From the NCBI RefSeq assembly GCF_000214355.1, contig NC_015577.1, forward strand, positions 992,001-1,056,000: DNA of 64,000 nt, in the 5' to 3' direction. A program made the translations under genes and the position numbers. Shown in pieces: positions 39,583 through 48,252 of the stretch (the first letter of the stretch is position 1; each line of letters opens with the position of its first letter). The stretch comes from Leadbettera azotonutricia ZAS-9. Lineage in GTDB: Bacteria; Spirochaetota; Spirochaetia; Treponematales; Breznakiellaceae. The notes under the pieces were generated by a model. It was given only the letters and a program-made list of their open reading frames with translations, ran no database searches and was not told where the DNA came from.

Positions 39583-40554
39583 TCACCCCACGGTATTAAC
39601 TGGTTTTCCCTGCAAGAACGCCGATAGATTCCCCACCGCAATGTCCATGAGCCGTTTTCGGCTTTCTTTTGAAGCCCATGAAATATGGGGCGTGATAATG
39701 CAGTTTTTGGCTTTGAGCAGGGGGTTGTCCGCCTTTATGGGTTCAGAAGAAACTACATCCACACCAGCCGCATAGACCTTTCCCGAGTTTAAAGCATCCG
39801 CCAGATCCTGCTCAACGATAAGAGGGCCCCTGGAATTGTTGAGTATGATGACGCCATCCTTCATTTTAGGGATGGTGTTTTTATTGATGAGACCCTGGGT
39901 AGAAGGCAGGAGGGGACAGTGGAGAGAAATCACATCAGACTGAGCGAAGATAGTATCCAGGGATACATAGTCCCCTATGGCCTGGCCGGATGTGTTTTTT
40001 GCTTCATCATAGGCGATGACCTTCATGCCCAGTGCTTTGGCGATGGTTCCTGTTACCTGTCCTATACGGCCGAAACCTATGATACCCATGGTTTTTCCGG
40101 CCAACTCTATCAGAGGATAATCCCAAAAGCAGAAATCATCGCAATTTTCCCACCGGCCTTTGCGTACAGCTTCGCTGTGATGACCTATGCGGTGGCATAT
40201 TTCGAGAAGCAGGGCTATGGCAAATTGACCGACAGCGCTGGTACCATAGGTAGGTATATTTGTAACTGTAACGCCCTGTTCTTTGGCGGCGTCCGTATCC
40301 ACCACATTGTAACCCGTAGCAAGAACGCCGATGTATCGCAGATTAGGGCAGGCCTCAAGGGTTGTACGGCTGATGGGAGTTTTGTTTGTCAGTATTGCTT
40401 CGGCGCTGCCAATGCGCGGAATAATATCAGATCCTGAGGTACGGTCATAAATGGTAAAATCCCCCAGGGCTTTAAAGCCATCCCAGCTTAGATCCCCGGG
40501 GTTTTCAGTGTAACCGTCCAGACAAACAATTTTTAAATCAGCTTTATGAGACAT
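39583..40554 (-). CDS. D-2-hydroxyacid dehydrogenase (glycerate dehydrogenase-like)
   Basis: A 323-residue NAD(P)-dependent dehydrogenase. The nucleotide motif GFGRIGQ lies near residue 152; catalytic Arg in LNNSRGPLI, Glu in DVVSSEP and His in ITPHISWA complete the triad. This set fits hydroxypyruvate reductase/glycerate dehydrogenase, though lactate and other dehydrogenases of the family look similar. It converges on dus with 5 bases between the stops and lies 20 bases downstream of adk. A weak ribosome site precedes the ATG. Confidence 0.92.
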   Translation of the reverse strand: MSHKADLKIVCLDGYTENPGDLSWDGFKALGDFTIYDRTSGSDIIPRIGSAEAILTNKTPISRTTLEACPNLRYIGVLATGYNVVDTDAAKEQGVTVTNIPTYGTSAVGQFAIALLLEICHRIGHHSEAVRKGRWENCDDFCFWDYPLIELAGKTMGIIGFGRIGQVTGTIAKALGMKVIAYDEAKNTSGQAIGDYVSLDTIFAQSDVISLHCPLLPSTQGLINKNTIPKMKDGVIILNNSRGPLIVEQDLADALNSGKVYAAGVDVVSSEPIKADNPLLKAKNCIITPHISWASKESRKRLMDIAVGNLSAFLQGKPVNTVG

Positions 40555-40574
40555 AGATCTTTAAACCCCATGGC

Positions 40575-41201
40575 TTACGCTAAAGCGTGTTTAAAATTCT
40601 CCACCACCTGATCCACCGCAGGTCTGGCGTCCACATCTACGAGGAGGCCCTTTTTGCGGTAAAAGTCGATAAGGGGCGCGGTCTGGGCGCGGTAGACTTC
40701 GAGACGTTTCTGAACGGCCTCGGGTTTATCATCGTCACGGGTATAGACTTCGCCGCCGCAATGATCGCAGACCGTTTCTTTTTTGGGCTTGTCGAAGATT
40801 ATATGGAAGTTGTGTCCGCATTTACGGCAGACCCTGCGGCCGCCCAGACGTTCGAGGACTGATGTGTCGGGTATGTCGAAGTTGACCACCTTGTCTACTT
40901 TGGAAAATTCCGCCAGGGCTTCCGCCTGGGGTATGGTGCGGGGGAAGCCGTCAAGTATGTAGCCTTTCTGGGCATCTGCCTGGGCAAGGCGTTCCTTCAC
41001 CAGTTCTATGGTGGTGCCATCGTCCACGAGTTTACCCGCGTCAATGATGGCTTTGACCTTGAGTCCCAGGGGGCTCTGTGCCGCGATGGCGGAACGGAAA
41101 ATTGCGCCTGTTGAAATGTGGGGCAGCTTGAGTATGTCTACTGCTTTTGCTGCCAGAGTTCCCTTGCCTGCCCCGGGGGGGCCTAAGAAAATTAACTTCA
41201 T
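40575..41201 (-). CDS. adk: Adenylate kinase
   Basis: Balances ATP, ADP and AMP. The P-loop GPPGAGKGT lies at residues 7-15, DGFPRT at 84-89, and the LID contains four cysteines (C125, C128, C145, C148) that bind zinc, as in Gram-positive and spirochaetal enzymes rather than E. coli. The length of 208 residues is normal. AGGAGTTATCA is the ribosome site. The leader upstream carries a hairpin. Confidence 0.97.
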   Translation of the reverse strand: MKLIFLGPPGAGKGTLAAKAVDILKLPHISTGAIFRSAIAAQSPLGLKVKAIIDAGKLVDDGTTIELVKERLAQADAQKGYILDGFPRTIPQAEALAEFSKVDKVVNFDIPDTSVLERLGGRRVCRKCGHNFHIIFDKPKKETVCDHCGGEVYTRDDDKPEAVQKRLEVYRAQTAPLIDFYRKKGLLVDVDARPAVDQVVENFKHALA

Positions 41202-41217
41202 TGATAACTCCTGTTTA

Positions 41218-41239
41218 AGCAGCTTTAGCTGCTAGTATA
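41218..41239 (-). promoter_or_regulatory. adk leader: -10 box and 5' hairpin
   Basis: AGCAGCT and AGCTGCT (41218-41224 and 41227-41233) form a perfect 7-base inverted repeat with a 2-base centre. On the minus strand TATACT (41239-41234) lies directly before it, so the adk mRNA would start at or within this hairpin, 6 bases ahead of the ribosome site. A 5' stem can protect mRNA from decay. Confidence 0.4.
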
Positions 41240-41289
41240 ATCGAAGAGACCCATTAGGTCCCAAAATTCCTTTTTAAAGAGCTTATTAA

Positions 41290-42105
41290 TCAGCCCAGCC
41301 CCACATCCATCATCATCATGAGGGCGAAGCCGAACATGAGGCCCGCAGTGGCGATGTGCTCATTGCCTTCGGAATACGCTTCGGGGATGAGTTCTTCCGC
41401 TACTACGAAGATCATGGCCCCTGCGGCAAACGAAAGGGCATAGGGGAGGATGGCCTGCATGGACAAGACCAGGGCCGATCCGACGACAGCCGCAATGGGT
41501 TCCACAATACCTGAAGCCTGGCCTATGAAGAAACTCCGGGAACGGCTCATGCCATCCCTGCGGAGGGGAATGGAAACCGCGGCGCCTTCGGGGAAATTCT
41601 GGAGGCCTATGCCCAATGCCAGGGACAGGGCCCCTGCAAGGCTTGCGCCGGGTACTATAGAGGCGGCACCGAAACCTACGCCCACGGCGAGACCCTCGGG
41701 TATGTTGTGGAGGGTGATTGCCAGCACGAGGAGTATTGAACGGCCCCAGTTGGTTTTGATGCCCTCGGGGTTTCCTGCGCCCTGATGAAGATGGGGGAGG
41801 AGTACATCGGTCAGCCTTAAGAAGATACCGCCCAGAAGAAATCCTATAGCCGCCGCTGCCCATGAGGGGAGGCCGCTTCCCCGGGCGTGAGCAGCGTCCG
41901 CCATTTCAATAGCAGGGGCCAGGAGGGAGAAAAAGCTTGCGGCAATCATCACCCCTGCGGCAAAACCCAGCATACCGTCCAGGACTTTGCGGTTAATATC
42001 CTTAAAAAAGAAAACCGTCGCCGCTCCCAGGGCAGTTACGCCATAGGTAAAGAGAGTTGCCAAAAGGGCCTGCAATACGACAGGCAGTTTTGTAAACCAT
42101 TCCAT
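41290..42105 (-). CDS. ZIP-family metal (zinc) transporter
   Basis: A 271-residue membrane protein with eight predicted membrane segments. The metal path residues are visible in TM4 and TM5: [13 protein letters not shown] (His, Asn, Glu) and [17 protein letters not shown] (Gln/Asn, Glu), and the last helices contain [14 protein letters not shown]. Members import zinc or other divalent metals, though prokaryotic GufA-type proteins are this length. The TATAAT before its ATG is only 8 bases away and there is no Shine-Dalgarno. It is divergent from the small hypothetical at 42153. Confidence 0.93.
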   Translation of the reverse strand: MEWFTKLPVVLQALLATLFTYGVTALGAATVFFFKDINRKVLDGMLGFAAGVMIAASFFSLLAPAIEMADAAHARGSGLPSWAAAAIGFLLGGIFLRLTDVLLPHLHQGAGNPEGIKTNWGRSILLVLAITLHNIPEGLAVGVGFGAASIVPGASLAGALSLALGIGLQNFPEGAAVSIPLRRDGMSRSRSFFIGQASGIVEPIAAVVGSALVLSMQAILPYALSFAAGAMIFVVAEELIPEAYSEGNEHIATAGLMFGFALMMMMDVGLG

Positions 42106-42113
42106 AATGATTT

Positions 42114-42119
42114 ATTATA
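42114..42119 (-). promoter_or_regulatory. -10 box of the ZIP gene (leaderless geometry)
   Basis: TATAAT on the minus strand at 42119-42114, 8 bases before the ATG. The -35 region is poor. Confidence 0.35.
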
Positions 42120-42140
42120 GCAAAAAACCGGATTAAATGA

Positions 42141-42146
42141 TATAAT
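42141..42146 (+). promoter_or_regulatory. -10 box of the gene at 42153 (leaderless geometry)
   Basis: A perfect TATAAT, then 6 bases and ATG. The -35 region is poor. It faces the ZIP -10 box, with 21 bases between the two. Confidence 0.4.
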
Positions 42147-42152
42147 GATACT

Positions 42153-42704
42153 ATGGCAAAAGAAAAACCTGCTTCAAAAAAAGTTGCCTCGAAAAGACCT
42201 GCGGACACTGAAAGGGATACCCTTGCAAAAGAACTGAAATCCCTCATCCTCAAACTTGATGTTGAGGGCCTCAGCTTCCTCGTGGAACAGGCCAAGGTTC
42301 ACCTCTACAACATGCAGGTTGATGAAATCAACCAGGCGGAAATTGCCAAAGCGTCAAGCACCGGAAGCGCTTCCGGGGCGGGAAGCAAGGCGGCCCACGC
42401 CCCTGCAAAGACCAAAGCGTCCGGGGATCTTTTCCGTATAGAAGGCGCCGGAAGCGGTTCAAGTTATTATCTGGTATATAAGGGCAGCGAGTGGATCATG
42501 TTTTCCCGGGAAGAGATGGGCCATATGGCGGCCCTGGTACACGCCGGAGGAACTGATCTTGAAACAAGGGAAAGGCTTTTCAACTGGCTGTCCCGGGAAC
42601 GGGGCGATGTGCTGAGCGCCATTTTCGTAAAGGACAAATTTGACGATAAGCTTAAAGCGCTTACCGCCTTGATCAAGAAAAATTTTAAACCCGGCAAATC
42701 TTAA
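42153..42704 (+). CDS. Hypothetical protein with basic N-terminus and conserved C-terminal domain
   Basis: 183 residues. A lysine/alanine-rich start (KEKPASKKVASKRPA), a helical segment (about 18-65), a low-complexity Ser/Ala/Gly/Lys linker (about 68-90), then a C-terminal domain (FRIEGAGSGSSYYLVYKGSEW, RERLFNWLSRERGDVLSA). No export signal and no family I recognise. The two-part plan with a flexible linker suggests a nucleic-acid or protein adaptor, but this is only an impression. Confidence 0.72.
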   Translation: MAKEKPASKKVASKRPADTERDTLAKELKSLILKLDVEGLSFLVEQAKVHLYNMQVDEINQAEIAKASSTGSASGAGSKAAHAPAKTKASGDLFRIEGAGSGSSYYLVYKGSEWIMFSREEMGHMAALVHAGGTDLETRERLFNWLSRERGDVLSAIFVKDKFDDKLKALTALIKKNFKPGKS

Positions 42705-42706
42705 TT

Positions 42707-42750
42707 GGAAGCCTGGCGGCATTTTAAATTCAAAAACGCCGTCGGCTTCC
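42707..42750. terminator. Long hairpin after the hypothetical gene
   Basis: GGAAGCC-T-GGCGGC (42707-42720) pairs with GCCGTC-GGCTTCC (42738-42750) through 13 pairs, with one bulged T and one G:T pair, around a 17-base AT-rich loop. It begins 3 bases after the stop codon. No U-run follows. Confidence 0.6.
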
Positions 42751-42764
42751 CATCGCTTAATCAG

Positions 42765-42789
42765 AGTCTGTCTATAATGTAGACAGACT
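42765..42789. terminator. 10-bp hairpin between convergent genes (rhamnose operon end)
   Basis: AGTCTGTCTA (42765-42774) and TAGACAGACT (42780-42789) are perfect arms with the loop TAATG. It lies 9 bases beyond the rhamnose isomerase stop on the minus strand. Confidence 0.65.
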
Positions 42790-42798
42790 TCTTTGAAA

Positions 42799-44034
42799 TT
42801 ACTTGCGCTTGCTTAGGACTTCCTTTTCGTACTTTTCTACTTCGCCGTACCAGTCTGCGCCCGGAACCTTCTGGCGGGCGAGGTATTCGTCCCACACTGC
42901 ACCGAAGGGCAGGGTTTTGAGTTCTTCCTGCATTGCCAGGAGCTTGGAATAGTTTTCAGAATCCTGGAGTTTCTTTAAATCGGCATGGGGTATGAGGAGG
43001 GCATTGAGTAAAGCCTTTTGGAAATTCCTGGCCCCTACTGCCCAGGCAGCAATACGATTAATGCTGGCGTCAAAATAATCAAGCCCAATGAGGACTTTGT
43101 CTTCGGCCTTGTTCCTGATGATCTCTTTTGCGATTTCTTTTATTTCATCTTCAAAGAGAACCACATGATCCGAATCCCAGCGTACCGAACGGGTTACGTG
43201 GAGGGCCATCTTGTCAAATATAGAAAGGAGGGAAGAAATTTTATCTGACACTAATTCTGTGGGGTGGAAGTGCCCGTTGTCCAGGAGCATGTAGATACCC
43301 CGGGAAGCGGCGTAGGCAATGTAGAAGTCAGAAGAACCGGTAGTGTAGCTTTCCAGACCTATGCCGAAGAGTTTGCTCTCCACTACATCGACGATGTATT
43401 CTTTGTTGTACTTGACAGAATAAATCTCATCCAGGGCGTCCCGCAAGCGTTCACGGGGGCCCAGCCTGTCTGCGGGTACATCCTTGATGCCGTCGGGAAT
43501 CCAGATATCATGAAGGCAGGGGCTGCCTTGTTTCTCGCCGAACCATGCGGCTATTTTGCGGGTAGCTTTGCAGTGGCGTATCCAGTACTCGCGCACTTTT
43601 TTGTCAGGCGAAGAAAGGGTAAGGCCGCTTGCTGCCATGGGGTGGGAAAAGGGCGTTGCATTGAAGTCAATACCTATGCCCCGTTTTTTTGCCCATTTAA
43701 GCCAGGGTTCAAAATGCCTCGGCTCAACCATGTCGCGGCCTACGCTTTCGTCGGTAATCGCATAATGGGTGTGGAGGTTGAGCCTTTTCTTCCCGGGTAT
43801 GAGGGAGTAGACCATGTCCAAGTCCGACTGCAATTCATCCTTGTTCCGGGCCTTGCCGGGATAATTCCCCGTGGCCTGAATACCCCCGGAAAGAGGGCCT
43901 GCGGATTTTTCAAAACCCGTTACATCGTCGCCCTGCCAGCAGTGCAGGGAAACAGGAATCGTGGCACATTTCTTGATGGCCTTCTCCGTATCCACTCCCC
44001 ATTTTTTGTACACTTCCATCGCTTCTTTGTACAT
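42799..44034 (-). CDS. rhaA: L-rhamnose isomerase
   Basis: Converts L-rhamnose to L-rhamnulose. 411 residues with the RhaA blocks SLHCWQGDDVTGFE near the N-terminus, LNLHTHYAI, GIGIDFNATPFSHP, HDIWIPDG, and the metal-site region DNGHFHPTE and VRWDSDHV; these fit the RhaA group, not the RhaI-type found in pseudomonads. CGGAGG is the ribosome site. It follows rhaB by 36 bases. A mutarotase, aldolase or transporter for rhamnose is not seen in the window. Confidence 0.94.
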   Translation of the reverse strand: MYKEAMEVYKKWGVDTEKAIKKCATIPVSLHCWQGDDVTGFEKSAGPLSGGIQATGNYPGKARNKDELQSDLDMVYSLIPGKKRLNLHTHYAITDESVGRDMVEPRHFEPWLKWAKKRGIGIDFNATPFSHPMAASGLTLSSPDKKVREYWIRHCKATRKIAAWFGEKQGSPCLHDIWIPDGIKDVPADRLGPRERLRDALDEIYSVKYNKEYIVDVVESKLFGIGLESYTTGSSDFYIAYAASRGIYMLLDNGHFHPTELVSDKISSLLSIFDKMALHVTRSVRWDSDHVVLFEDEIKEIAKEIIRNKAEDKVLIGLDYFDASINRIAAWAVGARNFQKALLNALLIPHADLKKLQDSENYSKLLAMQEELKTLPFGAVWDEYLARQKVPGADWYGEVEKYEKEVLSKRK

Positions 44035-44070
44035 CTTTGCCTCCGTTAGTTTATATGCATTCCTGTATGC

Positions 44071-45474
44071 TTATTTTCCTTTAACAGTTTTAATGTCAAA
44101 AGAATTTTTAACCAATTCGACATACCCGTCTTTTACCGCAGGATCATTGGCCTGCTTCATCTGGAGCAGTATGTTCCCGATGGCGGTAGCTTCTGTAGGG
44201 CCGGCATTGACAGGCTTGCCCGTGTATTCAGCGGTAAGGGCATTAAGATAACCGTCCTTGCTGCCGCCTCCGATGATGGAAACAGAAGGATATTTTTTGC
44301 CTGTGATGTGTTCCAAATCGTCGATGGCAACTTTGTAACACTGCGCAAGGCTGGTGTAGATACAGTAGGCAAGTTCTCCGGGCGACTCGGGGACCTTTTG
44401 GCCTGTCCTCTGATATTCAGCCTTGAGGGCGTCGATCATCGAAGGGGGGGCCAGGAACTGGGGAAGGTTGACATCGACAGTCCAGTTTGGCTTTGCGGTT
44501 TTTTCTGTTTCCCTTGCCATGGTCTCAAGTTCAGCGAAGCTATACTTATCCTGGAGTTCATGGCGTACTGACTGTATGATCCAGAGGCCCATGATGTTTT
44601 TAAGGAAACGGATTTTTCCGCCGTGGGTTCCTTCGTTGGTGTAGCCCGCAAGCCGGGCAGCGTCATTCAAGACCGGATCGCCTGAAACGCCCAGGAGGCT
44701 CCATGTTCCCGAAGAAATGTAGAGGGCGTCTGAGGAGACTGTGGCAACCGCCGATGCAGTGTCGTGGCTTGCGACCATCACTACCCTGGCATTAAAGCCC
44801 GCTTCGTCCTGTATGGCTTTGCTTAATCCTCCGATATCGTAGGGAGGCTCTTTAATAGGCTTGAAAAGCCCTAAAGGCAGGCCGAGGCCTGAAAAAATCC
44901 CTTCGGCCCAGGCTTTCTTTTTTGCATCCAAAAGACCTGTATTAGAGGCTTGGGTATATTCATTGTATTTTTTGCCTGTCAGATCCCCCGCAAGCCACTG
45001 GGAAAAATATTCAGGCAGCATGAGAAGGTGTTCGGCTTTGTCCAGTCGGCCTGCGGCCTTGTCAGAGAGAACCTGGTAAATGGTATTGAAGGGCTGGAAT
45101 GCAGTGCCCGCAGTTTTATAAAGTTCTTCGTAGGGAATGGCGGTCTTAAAAAAAGGCTCTGTCCGGGCATCCCGGTATGCGTAAACTGGTTTAATGACCT
45201 CGCCCTGCCTGTCTACCAGGGCATAATCCACGCCCCAGGTGTCAATGCCCACGGAAACGGGTATTTTCCCCGCCTGGCTGCATTTTCTGAGGCCCGCTTT
45301 CATTTCCCTGAAGATGAGGTCGTCATCCCAGATCAGGGAACCGTCTTTTTTTTGGGGACCATTGCTGAAACGGTGGATTTCTTCAAGTACGAGCCTGCCC
45401 TGTTCCACCCTACCCAGGATGTGCCTCCCCCCGGAAGCGCCCATATCAATTGCCAAATAGTAATTGTTCACCAT
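44071..45474 (-). CDS. rhaB: Rhamnulokinase
   Basis: Phosphorylates L-rhamnulose to rhamnulose-1-phosphate. A 467-residue FGGY kinase: N-terminal AIDMGASGGRHILG phosphate loop, GIDTWGVDYALVDRQGE with the catalytic Asp, VVMVASHDTASAVA, and the C-terminal SIIGGGSKDGYLNALTAEYTGKPV adenosine block. It is the first gene of the rhaB-rhaA pair. The ATG has no Shine-Dalgarno and lies 6 bases from a -10-like box. Confidence 0.95.
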   Translation of the reverse strand: MVNNYYLAIDMGASGGRHILGRVEQGRLVLEEIHRFSNGPQKKDGSLIWDDDLIFREMKAGLRKCSQAGKIPVSVGIDTWGVDYALVDRQGEVIKPVYAYRDARTEPFFKTAIPYEELYKTAGTAFQPFNTIYQVLSDKAAGRLDKAEHLLMLPEYFSQWLAGDLTGKKYNEYTQASNTGLLDAKKKAWAEGIFSGLGLPLGLFKPIKEPPYDIGGLSKAIQDEAGFNARVVMVASHDTASAVATVSSDALYISSGTWSLLGVSGDPVLNDAARLAGYTNEGTHGGKIRFLKNIMGLWIIQSVRHELQDKYSFAELETMARETEKTAKPNWTVDVNLPQFLAPPSMIDALKAEYQRTGQKVPESPGELAYCIYTSLAQCYKVAIDDLEHITGKKYPSVSIIGGGSKDGYLNALTAEYTGKPVNAGPTEATAIGNILLQMKQANDPAVKDGYVELVKNSFDIKTVKGK

Positions 45475-45480
45475 GAAAAC

Positions 45481-45508
45481 AGAATATCACATTGAATTAT
45501 TTTGCCAA
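45481..45508 (-). promoter_or_regulatory. Candidate rhaB promoter giving a leaderless transcript
   Basis: On the minus strand: TTGGCA (45508-45503), a 16-base spacer and TATTCT (45486-45481), then 6 bases to the rhaB ATG. The -35 box lies over the last codons of the upstream TraB-family gene. Confidence 0.45.
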
Positions 45509-46696
45509 TAGCCCTGCCAGGGAAGGTATGGAAATAAAGTTCCCTATCATTCCTCCAATGGACGAAAGGAAGAAAACCAGCAGGGCCCTGGTGATGCGGT
45601 TGTGGTATATGCCCCTGAGGCTGCCCACGTCTTCCGCTATGTTCTCGGCATCCCCCACCCTTGGCTTCCTCATGGTGGCTTCGGTAATCCCTGAGAAAAT
45701 GCCCACCCCGATAAAGGGGTTGATGGTCGCTATGGGAGCCCCGACAAAGGAGACCAAAATTGAAAGGGGATGGCCCAGGGCAAGGAGAGTTCCCAGGGCC
45801 GCAAGAGAGCCGTTCCAGAGCACCCAGCGGAGGAGCATGCTGAGGCTTACACCTGCCCCTGCCTGTATAAAACCCACCGCAATAAGGGCAACGATGATCA
45901 AGGGAATGAGCCAGCCTGCCGCCTTCGAGAGGAAACCCGGGGGAGGTATGATCTCGAGGGCTGACACATCGGCGCTTTCTTCGTTGGCGAAGATTTTTTC
46001 CAGATGCGACTTTATTCCCTTTATGTGGCCTGCGCCCACTACGGCGATTTGTTTGAGCCCTTTCTCGGTTTTGGCTTCGATGCCTGAGGACCAGATTTTG
46101 GCTGCCAGATACCTGTCCCGTTCATCGATGAGTGTTTCTTTAACCTTGGGCAGATAGGATGAAAGCTCGTCCATCATGCCTTCAAGTTCATTGTGGTTTT
46201 TGAGGTTTTCGATTTCTTCCTCGCTCATCTTTTCTGTGGTGAAAGCAGAGGAGATAAGGGAAGCCAGGAGCTTGCACTTGCTCCAAAGCCCGCAGCGGGC
46301 CCAGGCCCTGCGGAGTGTGATTTGTATTTCGCGGTCGCAGAGGCCGTGGGGAATGCCAAGTTCATTTGCGGTTTCAAGGGCGGCCTTCATCTCTTCACCG
46401 GGCTTGACCCCCAGTTCATCCCCCATGCGGCGCTGGAAGCCCGATAGCACCAGGTTCGCCATAAGGAGGAAGCCCTTGCCTTCCTTAAAAACCTTGGCTA
46501 TGTTCAGTTTTTCCCAACTGTCATTTTGTGAGATAGAGGCGTACCTTCCTGCATCCAATTCCACGCAGACTTGCCCGGGGCTCTCTTCCCGAATAGTTCT
46601 GGTTACTTCGTCGATGCTTTCCCTGGATACATGGGCAGTGCCTATGAGGATTATCTCCCGGTCTCCAAGCTGTATGGCTATTCTGGTGTCGTTCAT
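45497..46696 (-). CDS. TraB/PrgY-family membrane protein
   Basis: 399 residues. The N-terminal part has the family GTAHVS motif (residues 19-24), the later block VELDAGRY, and in the middle VVGAGHIKGI; the C-terminal third contains several membrane helices. PrgY of Enterococcus limits peptide pheromone activity, and related proteins have been proposed to be metal-dependent peptidases; the role in spirochaetes is unknown. AAGGAATAATT is its ribosome site. Transcribed in the same direction as rhaBA, 22 bases upstream. Confidence 0.85.
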   Translation of the reverse strand: MNDTRIAIQLGDREIILIGTAHVSRESIDEVTRTIREESPGQVCVELDAGRYASISQNDSWEKLNIAKVFKEGKGFLLMANLVLSGFQRRMGDELGVKPGEEMKAALETANELGIPHGLCDREIQITLRRAWARCGLWSKCKLLASLISSAFTTEKMSEEEIENLKNHNELEGMMDELSSYLPKVKETLIDERDRYLAAKIWSSGIEAKTEKGLKQIAVVGAGHIKGIKSHLEKIFANEESADVSALEIIPPPGFLSKAAGWLIPLIIVALIAVGFIQAGAGVSLSMLLRWVLWNGSLAALGTLLALGHPLSILVSFVGAPIATINPFIGVGIFSGITEATMRKPRVGDAENIAEDVGSLRGIYHNRITRALLVFFLSSIGGMIGNFISIPSLAGLLAK

Positions 46697-46715
46697 AATT
46701 ATTCCTTAATGTTGG

Positions 46716-48110
46716 TTAAAAAGGCTTGATGCCCCTGGTTTCAAGAAACCATTCATTGAGCCGCCATTCGGGCAGGGCTTCCTGGCCCATCTGCTTGAAT
46801 TGGAGGAAGTATTTGTCCGCCAGGGTGTTGTTGCCCCTGATATCAAAATAGTTAGCCAGGTAGAAGACCATGCGTGCTTTGACAACCACGTTGGTTTCCT
46901 TGTCGGTTCTCTGGAGCATGTCGTTTTCCCCTGAGTACACCCGGCCCGAAAGGTCATAGAAGAGGCGGAACATGTAGTATTCCATGGTGTCCCGTTTGAG
47001 CTTGCCCATTGCCTGGTTAAGGAATTGCCGGGGGGAGGCCTGGTTGCCGGCCTTCATGGCGCTAATCGAAGCCAGAAGGGCGTAATACCATTCGTTGGGA
47101 ACCTGGCGGTAAACTTCCGTAAAGGCATCCCTTGCCTGGGCCCATTCCCCTTCCCTCATTTTGTGCATGCCCACGCCTTCGAAGGCATAGTAGTAATCGG
47201 GCTTAAGCTTGGCCAGGGTTTCATAATCTTTTCCGGCCCCTTCAAAATCGCCCAGATCGTCCTTGATGCCTGCGGTATAAGCGTAGGCCAAGAATTCTTG
47301 CGGGTTTAGGTTGATTGCCCTCTGGTATTCCTGCAGGGCCAGCTCTTTTCTGTTGAGATCCAGAAGCACGTTCCCGCGATCCAGGGCTATCCAATAGTCA
47401 TCGGGGGCAAGGGCTTTCGCCTTGTCCAGATCCGAGAGGGCCTGTATGGGATAGTTGGCGCCTCGGTAAAGCCTTGCCCTTTCGTGCCATATTAAAGCTA
47501 CATCGGGGTAGGTTGTTATTGCCCTGTTGAGGAGGTTCTCTGCATTCTTGGGATCCCGGCTGAGACGGTAGAGTCTTGCCCTGCCAAGAAGGGCTTCCAG
47601 GTTTTCGGGCTGTATCGCCAGGGCCTGATCGTAATATTGGGCCGCCAATTTGTTGTTGTTGGTATTGCGGCTAAGGGTTCCCAGGTCTGTAAGGGCTTCC
47701 ACGTTTTTGGGATCGGCCTTGATGATTTTCTCGAGCAGGGCCTTTTGCTCCTTGTTCCGCCCTGCGGCCCCCTCAATGGCGGAAAGCACAAAGAGGGCTT
47801 CCAGGTTGTTCGGCTCAGCTTTGACAACTTCTTCAGCCAGGGTCCTGGCTTCCCCTTCATTGCCTGCCGAGTTGAGCACCGATGCTTTGAGGAGTTTGAT
47901 TTGGGAACTGTCTGCATCCGCAGGGGTGATGTTATCGAAAAGCGCTATGGCATCGGAGTATTTATATTCCGCCAGGAGCCGTGAAATTTCTTCCAATATT
48001 ACGGGAGTCGGCCTTGCCTGGGGCTCGGCAGCAACAAGAATAGACCGGAAAAATCCTGAAAACACGACCAAAACGGCTAATGCGATTCGAAAGCGGATTT
48101 TATTCATCAT
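46716..48110 (-). CDS. Exported TPR-repeat protein
   Basis: About 464 residues from the ATG at 48110 (or 48107), which puts a signal peptide (ALAVLVVFSGFFRSILVAA) at the N-terminus; the frame is open to 48212 but that start would precede the signal by 34 polar residues. The mature part is a run of tetratricopeptide units (for example DPKNVEALTDLGTLSRNTNN, QPENLEALLGRARLYRLSRD, NPQEFLAYAYTAGIKDDLGD), probably seven or more. Such proteins scaffold periplasmic or envelope complexes. The gene lies 19 bases downstream from the TraB-type gene region end and diverges from the next gene. Confidence 0.85.
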   Translation of the reverse strand: MMNKIRFRIALAVLVVFSGFFRSILVAAEPQARPTPVILEEISRLLAEYKYSDAIALFDNITPADADSSQIKLLKASVLNSAGNEGEARTLAEEVVKAEPNNLEALFVLSAIEGAAGRNKEQKALLEKIIKADPKNVEALTDLGTLSRNTNNNKLAAQYYDQALAIQPENLEALLGRARLYRLSRDPKNAENLLNRAITTYPDVALIWHERARLYRGANYPIQALSDLDKAKALAPDDYWIALDRGNVLLDLNRKELALQEYQRAINLNPQEFLAYAYTAGIKDDLGDFEGAGKDYETLAKLKPDYYYAFEGVGMHKMREGEWAQARDAFTEVYRQVPNEWYYALLASISAMKAGNQASPRQFLNQAMGKLKRDTMEYYMFRLFYDLSGRVYSGENDMLQRTDKETNVVVKARMVFYLANYFDIRGNNTLADKYFLQFKQMGQEALPEWRLNEWFLETRGIKPF

Positions 48111-48252
48111 CCTTTTATTGTCGGCAGAAAAGGGCCTGAACGAACTGGAATTCATAAGCCTGAATGGTATAGAATATCGATGAAACCGGCAAGGCTCGTA
48201 CATGAAAGTCATAAGCGAGATTCGCAGCGGGCCGGCATAAAAGGATTCCCGA

